From positions 124,001 to 188,000 of the forward strand of contig NZ_CP041248.1 in assembly GCF_006711645.1 (NCBI RefSeq): 64,000 nt of DNA, in the 5' to 3' direction. Below, one piece after another: positions 49,458-58,319 of the stretch. Positions within the stretch are counted from its first letter, which is position 1, and each line of letters opens with the position of its first letter. Below the pieces are notes generated by a model, which was given only the letters and a program-made list of their open reading frames with translations, made no database searches and was not told where the DNA came from. The translations under genes and the position numbers were made by a program. This DNA is from Klebsiella electrica. GTDB taxonomy: Bacteria; Pseudomonadota; Gammaproteobacteria; Enterobacterales; Enterobacteriaceae.

Positions 49458-50291
49458 TCAGTTAGTAACGTCGGAATCTTCATTCTCAGAATGACCCTTT
49501 CTCCAGCCCGCTGCAAATTCAGACGGTGTCTGATAATTCAGCGTGGAGTGCGGGCGGCATTCGTTATAATCCTGCCGCCAGTCATTAATAATTTTCCTGG
49601 CATGAACGATATCGCTGAACCAGTGCTCATTCAAACATTCATCGCGAAATCGTCCGTTAAAGCTCTCAATAAATCCGTTCTGCGTTGGCTTGCCCGGCTG
49701 GATTAAGCGCAACTCAACACCATGCTCAAAGGCCCATTGATCCAGTGCACGGCAAGTGAACTCCGGCCCCTGGTCAGTTCTTATCGTCGCCGGATAGCCT
49801 CGAAACAGTGCAATGCTGTCCAGAATACGCGTGACCTGAACGCCTGAAATCCCAAAGGCAACAGTGACCGTCAGGCATTCCTTTGTGAAATCATCGACGC
49901 AGGTAAGACACTTGATCCTGCGACCGGTGGAAAGTGCGTCCATGACGAAATCCATCGACCAGGTCAGATTGGGCGCCGCCGGACGGAGCAGCGGCAGACG
50001 TTCTGTTGCCAGCCCTTTACGACGTCTTCTGCGTTTTACGCTCAGGCCACTGAGGTGATAAAGCCGGTACACGCGCTTATGATTAACATGAAGCCCTTCA
50101 CGGCGCAGCAACTGCCAAATACGACGGTAGCCAAAACGCCTGCGCTCCAGTGCCAGCTCAGTGATGCGCCCTGATAAATGCGCATCAGCAGCCGGACGGT
50201 GAGCCTCATAGCGGCAGGTCGACAGGGATAAACCTGTAAGCCTGCAGGCACGACGTTGCGACAGACCGGTCGCATCACACATCAACATCAC
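49458..50291 (-). CDS. IS3-family transposase OrfB
   Basis: A 277-residue catalytic part with rve domain. Asp is in [15 protein letters not shown], Asp in [15 protein letters not shown] and Glu in [20 protein letters not shown], followed by [19 protein letters not shown]. The active protein is normally an OrfAB fusion made by a -1 frameshift from OrfA; the frame here may begin further upstream inside orfA. Confidence 0.9.
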   Translation of the reverse strand: MMLMCDATGLSQRRACRLTGLSLSTCRYEAHRPAADAHLSGRITELALERRRFGYRRIWQLLRREGLHVNHKRVYRLYHLSGLSVKRRRRRKGLATERLPLLRPAAPNLTWSMDFVMDALSTGRRIKCLTCVDDFTKECLTVTVAFGISGVQVTRILDSIALFRGYPATIRTDQGPEFTCRALDQWAFEHGVELRLIQPGKPTQNGFIESFNGRFRDECLNEHWFSDIVHARKIINDWRQDYNECRPHSTLNYQTPSEFAAGWRKGHSENEDSDVTN

Positions 50292-50314
50292 GGCTTCCCG
50301 CTTCTGGTCTGTCG

Positions 50315-50584
50315 TCAGTACTTTCGCCCAAGAGCCACCTGAAGCGCCTCTTTATCCAGCATGGCTTCGGCAAGCAGCTTCTTGAGTCTGGCGTTCTCTT
50401 CCTCAAGCGACTTCAGGCGCTTAACTTCAGGCACCTCCATACCGCCATACTTCTTACGCCAGGTGTAAAACGTGGCATCGGAAATGGCATGCTTGCGGCA
50501 GAGTTCACGGGCGGGTACCCCAGCTTCGGCTTCGGCTTCGCGGAGAATACTGATGATCTGTTCGTCGGAAAAACGCTTCTTCAT
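50315..50584 (-). CDS. IS3-family OrfA
   Basis: The 89-residue HTH protein ([36 protein letters not shown]) has a leucine-zipper tail. It holds an EAEAEA stretch from three 6-bp units (GCTTCG on the plus strand, 50524-50541), apparently one unit longer than usual relatives. Confidence 0.88.
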   Translation of the reverse strand: MKKRFSDEQIISILREAEAEAGVPARELCRKHAISDATFYTWRKKYGGMEVPEVKRLKSLEEENARLKKLLAEAMLDKEALQVALGRKY

Positions 50585-50655
50585 GGGGATGTCCTCATGT
50601 GGCTTATGAAGACATTACTAACATCGGGGTGTACTAATCAACGGGGAGCAGGTCA

Positions 50656-51390
50656 CTATTGCCTTCTTTTATGAATTTTACTCAGAAGAAGTTAACCTTT
50701 AATCCACGCTAAATCAATTGCTTCCAAGCGTACATCATTTCGCTAAGTAAGCGCTCTAGCGGTTTCGCGCCCGCAAGACCGTGGTTAAAAACTTAATAAG
50801 AAATACTAAACGTTAAATCAGCTTATACTGTTGATGGATAGTGCAGGTGTTTGGGAGATTTATTCGTGGATTAACTAAAACCTGCAATTCAGTAACAGCC
50901 AAAGTCAATGTCCGTTTTTGGCACAAAGCCGAGATCCGACGAAGTGGTACTTTCCGTGAAAGTTGTGGTGCGATTAATTTGCAACACGTGGTAAGGAGCG
51001 GTTGCAATGTGGTGGTAAATTAAGTGCAATTAATCAAGAAGGTGAATCAATGAGTGAACAACTGAACTGTCAAAGCCGCATGGATGCGGCGACAACTCTG
51101 TACTTGCCGCAAATAACTATCCCCGTCCTGCTAAACCAATGACGTAACTCCTATCTCTCCCGACTTGTTGGAACAAGTCGCACTCACAAGGTGCAATTAA
51201 ACACTGAACAAAAATTCATGGATGAATGGTTACCGCCGAAGGACTCGGCGCAAATAAAAAACGTACATACCATTATACACAGTATGTACGTTTGAAATGA
51301 AAGCCGCTGACGTTATATGTAAAGCCCTGTCACTCACTCACACGCGAATAGACACTGTTTTTACTATATACTCCGCAGGGGCGTTTTATT
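50656..51390. other. noncoding plasmid backbone between IS3 element and TelA operon
   Basis: There is no convincing gene in 735 bp. A 30-codon frame at 51050-51142 (MSEQLNCQSRMDAATTLYLP) has AAGGTG upstream but no recognised relative. CGACTTGTTGGAACAAGTCG at about 51160-51179 is a perfect dyad. A 12-bp-arm palindrome lies at 51259-51293. Such dyad-rich DNA near transfer genes could be regulatory or a broken gene. Confidence 0.4.
51259..51293. repeat. 12-bp-arm palindrome
   Basis: AAACGTACATAC (51259-51270) and GTATGTACGTTT (51282-51293) pair perfectly around CATTATACACA. It lies about 100 bp beyond the 3' end of the TelA operon; it could be an operator or a terminator. Confidence 0.75.
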
Positions 51391-52365
51391 TTATTTCGAC
51401 AGATATTTAATATTAGACTCTATCAAATAAGTAAGCCTACGGCCATTTCTAACCGTCAGCAGTATAATCACCACAAAAATTACGGCAAGTATAAAAAATA
51501 TTAGAGCAGTACTTTTTATAATATATTTAATATAATTGGATTTAAGATCATTTCCCGACTTCCAAGCAGAAAGAGGATTTGAAGCAAGCGCACCAGACTT
51601 GTAACCAATGTCATAAATATGGTAATCAATAGCTTTATAAAGTTGTGAATCAAACAGTGTGTTTTTGTCTTTGACACTATCCTCTTTATATTCAGGCATT
51701 AACAAAACCAAGTTTCCAAGATGATTTTTATAATTGCTATCAGATACTTTTTCAGCAGTAATTATTACACCTCTGAGTAACAGGCCATCGATATCTCCCA
51801 GTTTTTTTGCAGTAGCTGGTTTAGGATCTGCAAGTGCTTTTTCAACTGACTTTCTTAGTAAACTCCCTCTGTCTCCATAGATTTCATACAAAGAGTCCAA
51901 GTCTCCAGTTTTCATAGCAGTACTTATTTTGTCGGTATTGTATTTATAATTATGAGGCTCATCACCAAATGCAGCAATAAATAAATTAAACCCTACAAAC
52001 AATACTATGCAACTTGTCATTATCTCAAGTTGTAAACCATTCCCATTAATAATTGCCCCTAGTATTACAATCAATATACATACACCCACACCAACTCTTC
52101 CATATATGGAAATAAATGATCCTATCGTATCAAAAGCATTTTCAGGAACTAACTCATTGGAGCGTAGAATGTTGAATATATCGTCAGAAACCTGTTTGAC
52201 TTGCTCATCTACTGGCATGTCTGATGGAATACAAAACCATAATATTAGAAATATAATAGCGAAGATTAGAGATATAGCTAAGGTAAAATATATAGCTCTA
52301 TCACGCTTCCGTCTAATAGCATTCTCAACATCATCATATGGATTACTTTGTCTGATTCTAGCCAT
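51391..52365 (-). CDS. multi-pass membrane protein of unknown function, third gene of TelA operon
   Basis: The start at 52365 (MARIRQSNPYDDVENAIRRK) follows AGAGGA. The 324-residue protein has four predicted membrane helices: one near residue 30, two in the middle (VGVGVCILIVILGAII and IMTSCIVLFVGFNLFI), and one near the C-terminus (ALIFFILAVIFVVIILLTV). Between helices 3 and 4 there is a soluble loop of about 130 residues. I do not recognise the family. It is 23 bp after the TelA-like gene and so probably works with it. Confidence 0.6.
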   Translation of the reverse strand: MARIRQSNPYDDVENAIRRKRDRAIYFTLAISLIFAIIFLILWFCIPSDMPVDEQVKQVSDDIFNILRSNELVPENAFDTIGSFISIYGRVGVGVCILIVILGAIINGNGLQLEIMTSCIVLFVGFNLFIAAFGDEPHNYKYNTDKISTAMKTGDLDSLYEIYGDRGSLLRKSVEKALADPKPATAKKLGDIDGLLLRGVIITAEKVSDSNYKNHLGNLVLLMPEYKEDSVKDKNTLFDSQLYKAIDYHIYDIGYKSGALASNPLSAWKSGNDLKSNYIKYIIKSTALIFFILAVIFVVIILLTVRNGRRLTYLIESNIKYLSK

Positions 52366-52388
52366 AGCACATCCTCTAAATTTAACTA

Positions 52389-53504
52389 TTATTTGGAAGA
52401 CAGTTCTTTTGCTACCATAAAACGCTTCTCCTTCCATTGCGCTGCGCGAGCTTCAAGCTGGGTATGTTGCGTCTTGGCTCGGTCGTGGATTTTTTTAATT
52501 TCTCGACCGGCCTCATTGATCTGGTTTGATATGTAATCAATTGTCTCAACATCATATACAGTACGATTAGCTGTTTTGGCTACACGAATACTGCTCTCTT
52601 TTACTAACAAAGCTTGACGTCTGGCTTGTTGATTTACAGAATCACCAATTGCCTGAATCAGTAATGAGCTTTTATCACTCCTTTCGGCCTGGTCAATAAT
52701 AAGATGGCTGCGTTTAGAAGATGGTATCGTTACTTTAATAATAGTTTCAAACTGGTCTACCATCGAGAGGTTATTGAACTTCATCATTTTCATCATCTTT
52801 AGGTCTTCAAATGCCTTTTGTTGTTCCGTGATCATGTCATTTCGACGTTTTGTTATGAGGGCGATTTGATGTTCAATATTCATTGCTTCCATGCTCAGCA
52901 TGGTATTATCAGGCTGATTTTTTAGTTCCTTACGAATAGAAGCCTGAACTGTTTGTAACTTCTCCAGAATGTAATAGGCAGCTACAATGTTAACCCCTGT
53001 ATTTTTTACACTAGTTAAAGCTTGGTCATACATTCCATCAATATTTTTATTCATTTCAAACAACCCCTCCGATATGCTTTCGATATCCGAGGTTAAAATA
53101 TCGATTTGTCCTTTAACTAAATCAAATCTTGACATTGCACTAAAATGAAGACCGATGGCTTTCATTATGAAAGGCCCAACATACGGTATCCGTGACAGTT
53201 TCTTTTGAAGATAACTTGGTTCGACTGCATTACTGACTTCACGAGCCAGTGCAACAATCTCATTCAGAGTCTCTCCCTTCTTGCCCTGAGATGATGAGCT
53301 GACGCTGAGAAGGAGGTTATCAAGATAATTAATATCAGTAGTGTCCTCCAATCGTCCAAAGTTATGCGCGGCATCAATATCACCAATCTGGAAAGATCTG
53401 ACTGCATCTTTTATTGATGATTCCATACTTACATCAACAGCATATTTATCAAATTCCTTAGCCACTTTGACATCTAATATATCAATACTATTTATGATCT
53501 TCAT
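52389..53504 (-). CDS. TelA/KlaA-family (toxic anion resistance) protein
   Basis: A 371-residue, largely alpha-helical protein with coiled-coil stretches. The region IPYVGPFIMKAIGLHFSAMS and the segments with FEMNKNIDGMYDQALTSVKN and IEHQIALITKRRNDMITEQQ follow the layout of PF05816 (TelA). Despite the family name, most members are not shown to confer tellurite resistance. It is the middle gene of a three-gene leftward operon (6 bp after the first gene). No terBCDE genes are near. Confidence 0.68.
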   Translation of the reverse strand: MKIINSIDILDVKVAKEFDKYAVDVSMESSIKDAVRSFQIGDIDAAHNFGRLEDTTDINYLDNLLLSVSSSSQGKKGETLNEIVALAREVSNAVEPSYLQKKLSRIPYVGPFIMKAIGLHFSAMSRFDLVKGQIDILTSDIESISEGLFEMNKNIDGMYDQALTSVKNTGVNIVAAYYILEKLQTVQASIRKELKNQPDNTMLSMEAMNIEHQIALITKRRNDMITEQQKAFEDLKMMKMMKFNNLSMVDQFETIIKVTIPSSKRSHLIIDQAERSDKSSLLIQAIGDSVNQQARRQALLVKESSIRVAKTANRTVYDVETIDYISNQINEAGREIKKIHDRAKTQHTQLEARAAQWKEKRFMVAKELSSK

Positions 53505-53510
53505 GTTATC

Positions 53511-54281
53511 TCACCTTATGTTCTTATTTAATTTATTGACCAGCTTCTTGAATTTTTCATGAGCCACTTCATCAATACCACTACAAACACCACTGGCGTT
53601 GATGTTCTTAGCCTGCCCTTCCCACATAGGTAATAAATTATCTTTAATATCTCGAAGGCTATCTTTTACATCGACAGCTGTTTCATAGCTCATTTGTGCT
53701 TGAACCTGACTTAGTTTTAAACCAACAAGAACTCCCTGAAAGTTATTAACTCTTATCCGTAGCCTGTTAATTGCCATATATTCATTGCTTGTGACACTAT
53801 AGTCACACTCGTTCTTATTTTTCAGATATGACTCAACAACATCTATGAAAACCTCTAGCTGATGAATATCTTGCGCATAGATTGCCTCCAAACCCTTCGT
53901 GATTTCAGCATGAGCGGTTAGCATTTTGAAATGATCAGGTATCCGTTCGCATAGTTTCATAACTACTTTGTTATAAATATCTAGCTGGGCTTTCCGTAAG
54001 ATTTCGGAACCTGTTAAATGATCGAACATCCGACGAAAAAGATTCTTTTTTCCCTTTGAGAAATTGACTTCCGCTTTTGTCATTGCGTCTATGAGATGGT
54101 AAATTTCATCTAAGAGCGACTTTTCAATATCACTCATCTTAACTGCTTCATCAATTGACATTTCATGCCCATTGATGTTGAGGACACATTTTTGATTTGA
54201 AATAAGCTCTGGCCCAAATCTATCGTAACTTAATGGGTCTTTAACAAAGGCTTCAACCATCTTAGTGGCATCACTGCTCAT
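53511..54281 (-). CDS. unknown helical protein, first gene of TelA operon
   Basis: From MSSDATKMVEAFVKDPLSYD at 54281 (GGAGAA upstream) it is a 256-residue soluble, mostly helical protein without signal peptide. I do not recognise it. It starts the three-gene operon, with a divergent promoter and an 11-bp-arm inverted repeat directly upstream. A shared role with the TelA-like protein is inferred from spacing. Confidence 0.6.
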   Translation of the reverse strand: MSSDATKMVEAFVKDPLSYDRFGPELISNQKCVLNINGHEMSIDEAVKMSDIEKSLLDEIYHLIDAMTKAEVNFSKGKKNLFRRMFDHLTGSEILRKAQLDIYNKVVMKLCERIPDHFKMLTAHAEITKGLEAIYAQDIHQLEVFIDVVESYLKNKNECDYSVTSNEYMAINRLRIRVNNFQGVLVGLKLSQVQAQMSYETAVDVKDSLRDIKDNLLPMWEGQAKNINASGVCSGIDEVAHEKFKKLVNKLNKNIR

Positions 54282-54295
54282 TTCAATTCTCCACA

Positions 54296-54342
54296 AATTT
54301 CGATAGAAAAAATTTACCATGTTCTCTTAAACTATCGAAATT
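54296..54342. promoter_or_regulatory. inverted repeat in divergent promoter region
   Basis: AATTTCGATAG (54296-54306) and CTATCGAAATT (54332-54342) are perfect inverse complements, 15 bp upstream of the TelA operon start. The region separates leftward and rightward operons; binding by an unknown regulator is inferred. Confidence 0.55.
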
Positions 54343-54451
54343 CCTGACCATATAATGTCCGTTTTTCGGGGTCGTTTTGCGTTCAAAAAAAGTCGGAGAA
54401 AATTTGTCTGTCTATAAGATGGTGTAAACAAGTATAACTATGGTGGATTTC

Positions 54452-54868
54452 ATGGTTAAATTTATACCCATTATGGTGGTAGCGGGCAGAACGCAGGCCA
54501 ACTCTATTGCCAGGTTTCTACTGGATTCAGTGCTGGTGTGGTCATTATTGTGCTGGCTCAATACAATTATTCCATTCTATGTGCCGTTGGTAATAACCAT
54601 TACAACATGCACAATTTATGCACGAGTTGGTTATAAAGTATTTTTCAAGCCGTTAACCTTCATGAAAACTAGAAGTTTTTATGTCGATGCTGAAAAACCA
54701 ACAGTTCAACTCAATTACACATTAGCTGGTGGGCAGGCGAACCAATTTTTCACTTTAGCCCAAAAAACCACCAGCATCCATTTTGTTTACCTTTTCACCT
54801 GTCTCGTATACCTGTTTTTGGGTAAATCGCTCTCTAATTACGCAAAAAATATTAAGCGTGGTATATAA
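54452..54868 (+). CDS. small membrane protein, first gene of transfer-type operon
   Basis: The start at 54452 (MVKFIPIMVVAGRTQANSIA) has GGTGG at a good distance; 54440 is an alternative. The 138-residue protein has two or three hydrophobic helices (FLLDSVLVWSLLCWL, VPLVITITTCTIYARV, HFVYLFTCLVYLFLG). The family is not recognised. It lies 4 bp ahead of the signal peptidase gene, suggesting a shared function, possibly pilin maturation. Confidence 0.55.
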   Translation: MVKFIPIMVVAGRTQANSIARFLLDSVLVWSLLCWLNTIIPFYVPLVITITTCTIYARVGYKVFFKPLTFMKTRSFYVDAEKPTVQLNYTLAGGQANQFFTLAQKTTSIHFVYLFTCLVYLFLGKSLSNYAKNIKRGI

Positions 54869-54872
54869 CTCC

Positions 54873-55601
54873 ATGAAACCGTTAATTATTGTTTTTATCA
54901 TCTCTGCACTTTACCTCTCTTATCAGCTGATAAGGTCTCGTCGTCCAAAACATTGGTTGATAGTTTCCTCCTCATTGTCGCTTGCGGTTATTGTGTCCTT
55001 TCAGTTTCTCGGCGGTGTATTCCTGATCCCGACAGAATCCATGTACCCAACTATAAAACCTGGAGACTTGGTTATCGCTCAGCGTGTAGGTGGTTTATTC
55101 GATCATCGCGCTATTAGGCGTGGGGACGTACTCGTTTTTAACGCCCCTTCTGTTCCCGGCGTTTACTATGTCAAACGCGTATTAGGTATTCCTGGCGATA
55201 CCGTCACATACAACGAAGAGAAAATCTTCTCGATAAACGGTAAACAAAACGGAAACCAGATTAAAAAAGATGGTTTTACTACTCAATACCAGGCAGATAC
55301 CGACACTGCCGGTCAAAGTTATATCTTCCAGACAGATAACCGTATCGGCTACGTGAAAACGGGTAAGAAATGGATCATTCCCGAAGGATACTACTTTATG
55401 GCCGGTGATAACCGAGACCATTCGCTTGATTCCCGTTACTGGGACAATCCCCCTGGCACACCTAGGAACCTCAGAGGTCTCATTCCCCATGATAGTCTCG
55501 TAGGGCGAGTAAATTTCAGGATCGTCAATTTAGGCTTTCTGGCGCGTGGGGATTCAGGTGACCGTTCCATTAAACAACGACAGCAGCCGCATCAAAGGTA
55601 A
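54873..55601 (+). CDS. S26-family signal peptidase (TraF/LepB-like)
   Basis: The product is 242 residues from MKPLIIVFIISALYLSYQLI. Two N-terminal membrane helices precede the catalytic Ser in LIPTESMYPTIKPGDLVIAQ and the Lys in YYVKRVLGIPGDTV, followed by the box MAGDNRDHSLDSRYWDN. TraF-type peptidases of conjugative plasmids process, and in P-type systems circularise, the pilin; a pilin gene lies 5.7 kb downstream at 61269. The C-terminal tail (GDSGDRSIKQRQQPHQR) is unusual for LepB. Confidence 0.85.
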   Translation: MKPLIIVFIISALYLSYQLIRSRRPKHWLIVSSSLSLAVIVSFQFLGGVFLIPTESMYPTIKPGDLVIAQRVGGLFDHRAIRRGDVLVFNAPSVPGVYYVKRVLGIPGDTVTYNEEKIFSINGKQNGNQIKKDGFTTQYQADTDTAGQSYIFQTDNRIGYVKTGKKWIIPEGYYFMAGDNRDHSLDSRYWDNPPGTPRNLRGLIPHDSLVGRVNFRIVNLGFLARGDSGDRSIKQRQQPHQR

Positions 55602-55607
55602 TCAGTC

Positions 55608-56243
55608 ATGATGATCGAAACCTTTTACAAAACCAATAATGTGGAGGTCAGAAGCACTTACGAGGAGGTACTATCTGCCTACCAATTGTGGTTCAGGTTA
55701 ACAAACCAGCTCTGTAACGATGAAGGATTCGAAGGTTTTACTGCTCATGATTTTTGTGTGCCTGATTTGTTTCTGCGATCAGTCGAATGCCATATCCAAC
55801 GTGTGTCTGGTTTCCGTCAATTCAAAGAGCAATGCTTAATTAGCCCCGACAATACTATTCCTTTTGCCCTAAGAACAGACCATGAACATGGCTCTGCGCT
55901 ATTCAATAGGTTTAATGATATATCGAAGTCTGCACTGACATCGCTGGGTATCGATCCAATACGCTTTGGTAACCCACCATTTGGTTTTGCGAAGGCTGTA
56001 TTTTCGATTCTGAAAATTCACCATGAAGCAAAATTAAATGGATTAGTTGGGTACAGCCAGTTGTGGGCACTTGAAAACCAGTTCGACGAAATCCTGTTTG
56101 TTTGTTCTCTACCCGTAGCAGGCTGCGGGAGAATTCCATTTTATGAGGCTCCAGCCATCCCTCCTTACTGGATACCCATCACGGGAACTGAAGCCATCGA
56201 CCTCTTTAATACCCACAACACCAAAATGAGGAAGAGAGAATGA
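55608..56243 (+). CDS. hypothetical protein, 211 aa
   Basis: I do not recognise this soluble-looking protein (MMIETFYKTNNVEVRSTYEE; GSALFNRFNDISKSALTSLG; SQLWALENQFDEILFVCSLP). There is no signal peptide. It begins 6 bp after the signal peptidase and its stop overlaps the next gene (ATGA), so it is translated as part of the same operon. Confidence 0.6.
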   Translation: MMIETFYKTNNVEVRSTYEEVLSAYQLWFRLTNQLCNDEGFEGFTAHDFCVPDLFLRSVECHIQRVSGFRQFKEQCLISPDNTIPFALRTDHEHGSALFNRFNDISKSALTSLGIDPIRFGNPPFGFAKAVFSILKIHHEAKLNGLVGYSQLWALENQFDEILFVCSLPVAGCGRIPFYEAPAIPPYWIPITGTEAIDLFNTHNTKMRKRE

Positions 56244-56548
56244 AATCTATCACGACTGTTCTTTTATGCTTCCTTATCCTGGGTTGTGGAAGTCGGGATA
56301 AATTACCAATTCCCGCAACCAAGGCAATAAACGCGCTTCCAGATGCGATGGCAACCCTTTCTAATGCTGGTCTCTGGAATGAAAATGAACTTTCTGGCGC
56401 TGAATTCCTTGAAAACAGTGACAGAAGTATGATAGTTGCGAACTTAACGAGCGTTCCATGCAGAATGGTGTTCAGTTACGTCAAGACTTCAAATCATCCT
56501 TATTGGATGCCGAGCCAAATTGCTTGTGAGGGAGATGAGAATGATTAA
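56240..56548 (+). CDS. small putative lipoprotein
   Basis: A 102-residue protein with a clear lipoprotein signal (MKSITTVLLCFLILGCGSRD; lipobox LILGC, Cys16). The mature part is short and polar. The start overlaps the previous gene by 4 bp. The role is unknown; small lipoproteins are frequent in conjugation operons, where some act in entry exclusion or mating-pair formation. Confidence 0.65.
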   Translation: MKSITTVLLCFLILGCGSRDKLPIPATKAINALPDAMATLSNAGLWNENELSGAEFLENSDRSMIVANLTSVPCRMVFSYVKTSNHPYWMPSQIACEGDEND

Positions 56549-56627
56549 CTAGATACACTGATATGCTTCGTCAATCGCTACACGGTGGTATTCTGTTATA
56601 CAGGCCTGTAAAGTGTATGAGGAAACC

Positions 56628-56996
56628 ATGAACTCTCTACTCCAGCGTGTTGTGATTTACGCCATTGTGATTCTGATATGTAGCGTTTATTGCGTTCTGT
56701 ACTTTGTGCCGCTCACTTCCATAAAGACGATCAACGCCATAGGCATTGCAAACTTAGTGGTACTGGCGTTACTCACATGGTTGTTAGTAAGACCACGGTT
56801 GTTCCAATTGTGGGGTGGGTATCTTGTACTGTCAGCAATTTATTTAGGTGCGATTTACCCTGATTTTCCATATGTTGAAGAAATCATCGTTTATACATTT
56901 GCCCTGATTTGTTTATCAGTCATGTTTTACGATGTATTCATTGATAACTGTAATGGGATACTGAGGCGCACCTTTCTTAGAATTAATTCTGAATGA
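56628..56996 (+). CDS. small inner-membrane protein, 122 aa
   Basis: The start at 56628 (MNSLLQRVVIYAIVILICSV) follows GAGG; an ATG 15 bp upstream is an alternative. Four hydrophobic helices fill the protein (VVIYAIVILICSVYCVLYFV, ANLVVLALLTWLLVR, GGYLVLSAIYLGAIYP, IIVYTFALICLSVMFYDVF). The family is unknown. The stop overlaps the next gene (ATGA), so it is coupled to the membrane nuclease. Confidence 0.6.
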   Translation: MNSLLQRVVIYAIVILICSVYCVLYFVPLTSIKTINAIGIANLVVLALLTWLLVRPRLFQLWGGYLVLSAIYLGAIYPDFPYVEEIIVYTFALICLSVMFYDVFIDNCNGILRRTFLRINSE

Positions 56997-58087
56997 ATGG
57001 TGACCATATGGTTTTTAGAAAATTGGCAGCAAAAGGAATGTCCCGATGCGCCAAATTCCAGTGGTGCTTTTTCCTGCTAGCGTCATTAGCTTTATTCTTT
57101 CTACATGATGGCCCGTTGGTCATTGCGGGCCTCTTTATTACACAATTGTCTCTCCAGATGTCGATGACCCGTACAGGAAAGGAAGTCTTCGGCGTTATTT
57201 TTAATATCCAGTCATGGAGAAACAGTGGTGCTAGCCAGCAAACCAATTTTTTCCGGTGGTATATCGGCTTCCCGATTTCCTGCTTGCTATATATTCTTTC
57301 TCTTACTAATTATGTGTACGTTCCAGGCGATTTGTATTATCAGTTTATTGCAAGCAGTACTGATGACCTAGCACTCGTAATGAATCGTTTTGCTGTAGGC
57401 GTGAGTAACATACTCCCTGAAATCCTTCGAGGCGCATCTCTAACCCTTTCGATGATGATGTTTGTCGCAACATTGCTAAAAAATGTACAACTTGCTGAAG
57501 TACGTCGAATTTACTCCTCCATTCAGGATGGAAATGATTCCCAGAAAATTCTCTCGAATATGACATGGGAGCAATTCGAAAAGATTATAAGACTGCATTT
57601 CGAACTCAATGGCTACAAAGCAACTCTGACTAATACAGGAGCTGACGGCGGAGTCGACATTCTGCTGCAAAAAGATGGTCGCCGCGAAATGGTACAGTGC
57701 AAATTATGGAAAACCAGCAAAGTAGGAGTCTCGGTAGTCCGCGAAATTTACGGTGTAGTGCAAGCCAATGCATATGAGCGGGGTTATATCATCACCTCTG
57801 GGTTCTTTACTCAGGATGCATGGGAATTCGCTCTTAGCGCAAATGTTAAAGGAACATTATCGCTTATCGATGGTTCCAGACTTCTGAAAATAATCAAGGA
57901 TAAAGAAATCCCCCCGCCTGCCACTGAGATAATAAATGTTGGTCCAGGTGAGAATCAAATATACGATCTTAATGTCATACCTAGCTGTCCCCGTTGCCAT
58001 AGCAAAATGGTTAGAAGAATGTCGAATGGAAATTATTTCTATGGTTGCTCGGCTTACCCAATTTGTAAAGGAACCCGTAACCTCTAG
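56993..58087 (+). CDS. membrane-anchored Mrr-type nuclease with topoisomerase zinc ribbon
   Basis: The 364-residue product has an N-terminal membrane region (helices near residues 25-55, 90-105, 145-160). A Mrr_cat domain follows at about residues 190-300: MTWEQFEKIIRLHFELNGYK, then GADGGVDILLQKDGRREMVQ and CKLWKTSKVGVSVVREIYGV. The PD-(D/E)XK residues are the Asp in GGVD and the QCK lysine. The C-terminus is a topoisomerase-type zinc ribbon, CPRCHSKM and YGCSAYPICKGT (four Cys). Such fusions are predicted restriction or DNA-processing nucleases. Here the gene is coupled to a small membrane protein in a transfer-type operon. Confidence 0.8.
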   Translation: MNGDHMVFRKLAAKGMSRCAKFQWCFFLLASLALFFLHDGPLVIAGLFITQLSLQMSMTRTGKEVFGVIFNIQSWRNSGASQQTNFFRWYIGFPISCLLYILSLTNYVYVPGDLYYQFIASSTDDLALVMNRFAVGVSNILPEILRGASLTLSMMMFVATLLKNVQLAEVRRIYSSIQDGNDSQKILSNMTWEQFEKIIRLHFELNGYKATLTNTGADGGVDILLQKDGRREMVQCKLWKTSKVGVSVVREIYGVVQANAYERGYIITSGFFTQDAWEFALSANVKGTLSLIDGSRLLKIIKDKEIPPPATEIINVGPGENQIYDLNVIPSCPRCHSKMVRRMSNGNYFYGCSAYPICKGTRNL

Positions 58088-58319
58088 AAATCTATTTTCA
58101 AGAAAACCATCTCATTTTGCGGTCGTTTTCAGGCCGCAAAATTTCGAGAGCTACCTCCCTCAAGATATAATCCGTTTATTATCGCGAGAGCATATTTTCC
58201 TAATCAATTCCGGGGCAACCATCTCACGCGATTATGGGGCTTTCCATATCATGCTCACTTTCATATACACCGTGAGTTGGGGCTTCGGCCAGAACGAATA
58301 GTGATCAACGAGGTTTTCA

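Larger units (their letters stand above)
49429..50655 (-). mobile_element. IS3-family element (IS407-like group), complete
   Basis: The 1227-bp element has related ends: TGACCTGCCCCCACGATTAG at 49429 and, on the other strand, TGACCTGCTCCCCGTTGATT at 50655. It carries overlapping orfA/orfB-type genes. The flanking 4-mers caag and ctat do not match, so no duplication is seen. Confidence 0.87.

Noticed and set aside
52389..53504. Tellurite resistance as a firm call
   Set aside because: TelA-family likeness alone does not show tellurite resistance, and no terZABCDE or other tellurite genes are present.
57936..58301. 121-codon plus-strand frame overlapping the end of the Mrr-like nuclease
   Set aside because: It overlaps the zinc-ribbon coding part in another frame, has no good start signal and resembles no family.
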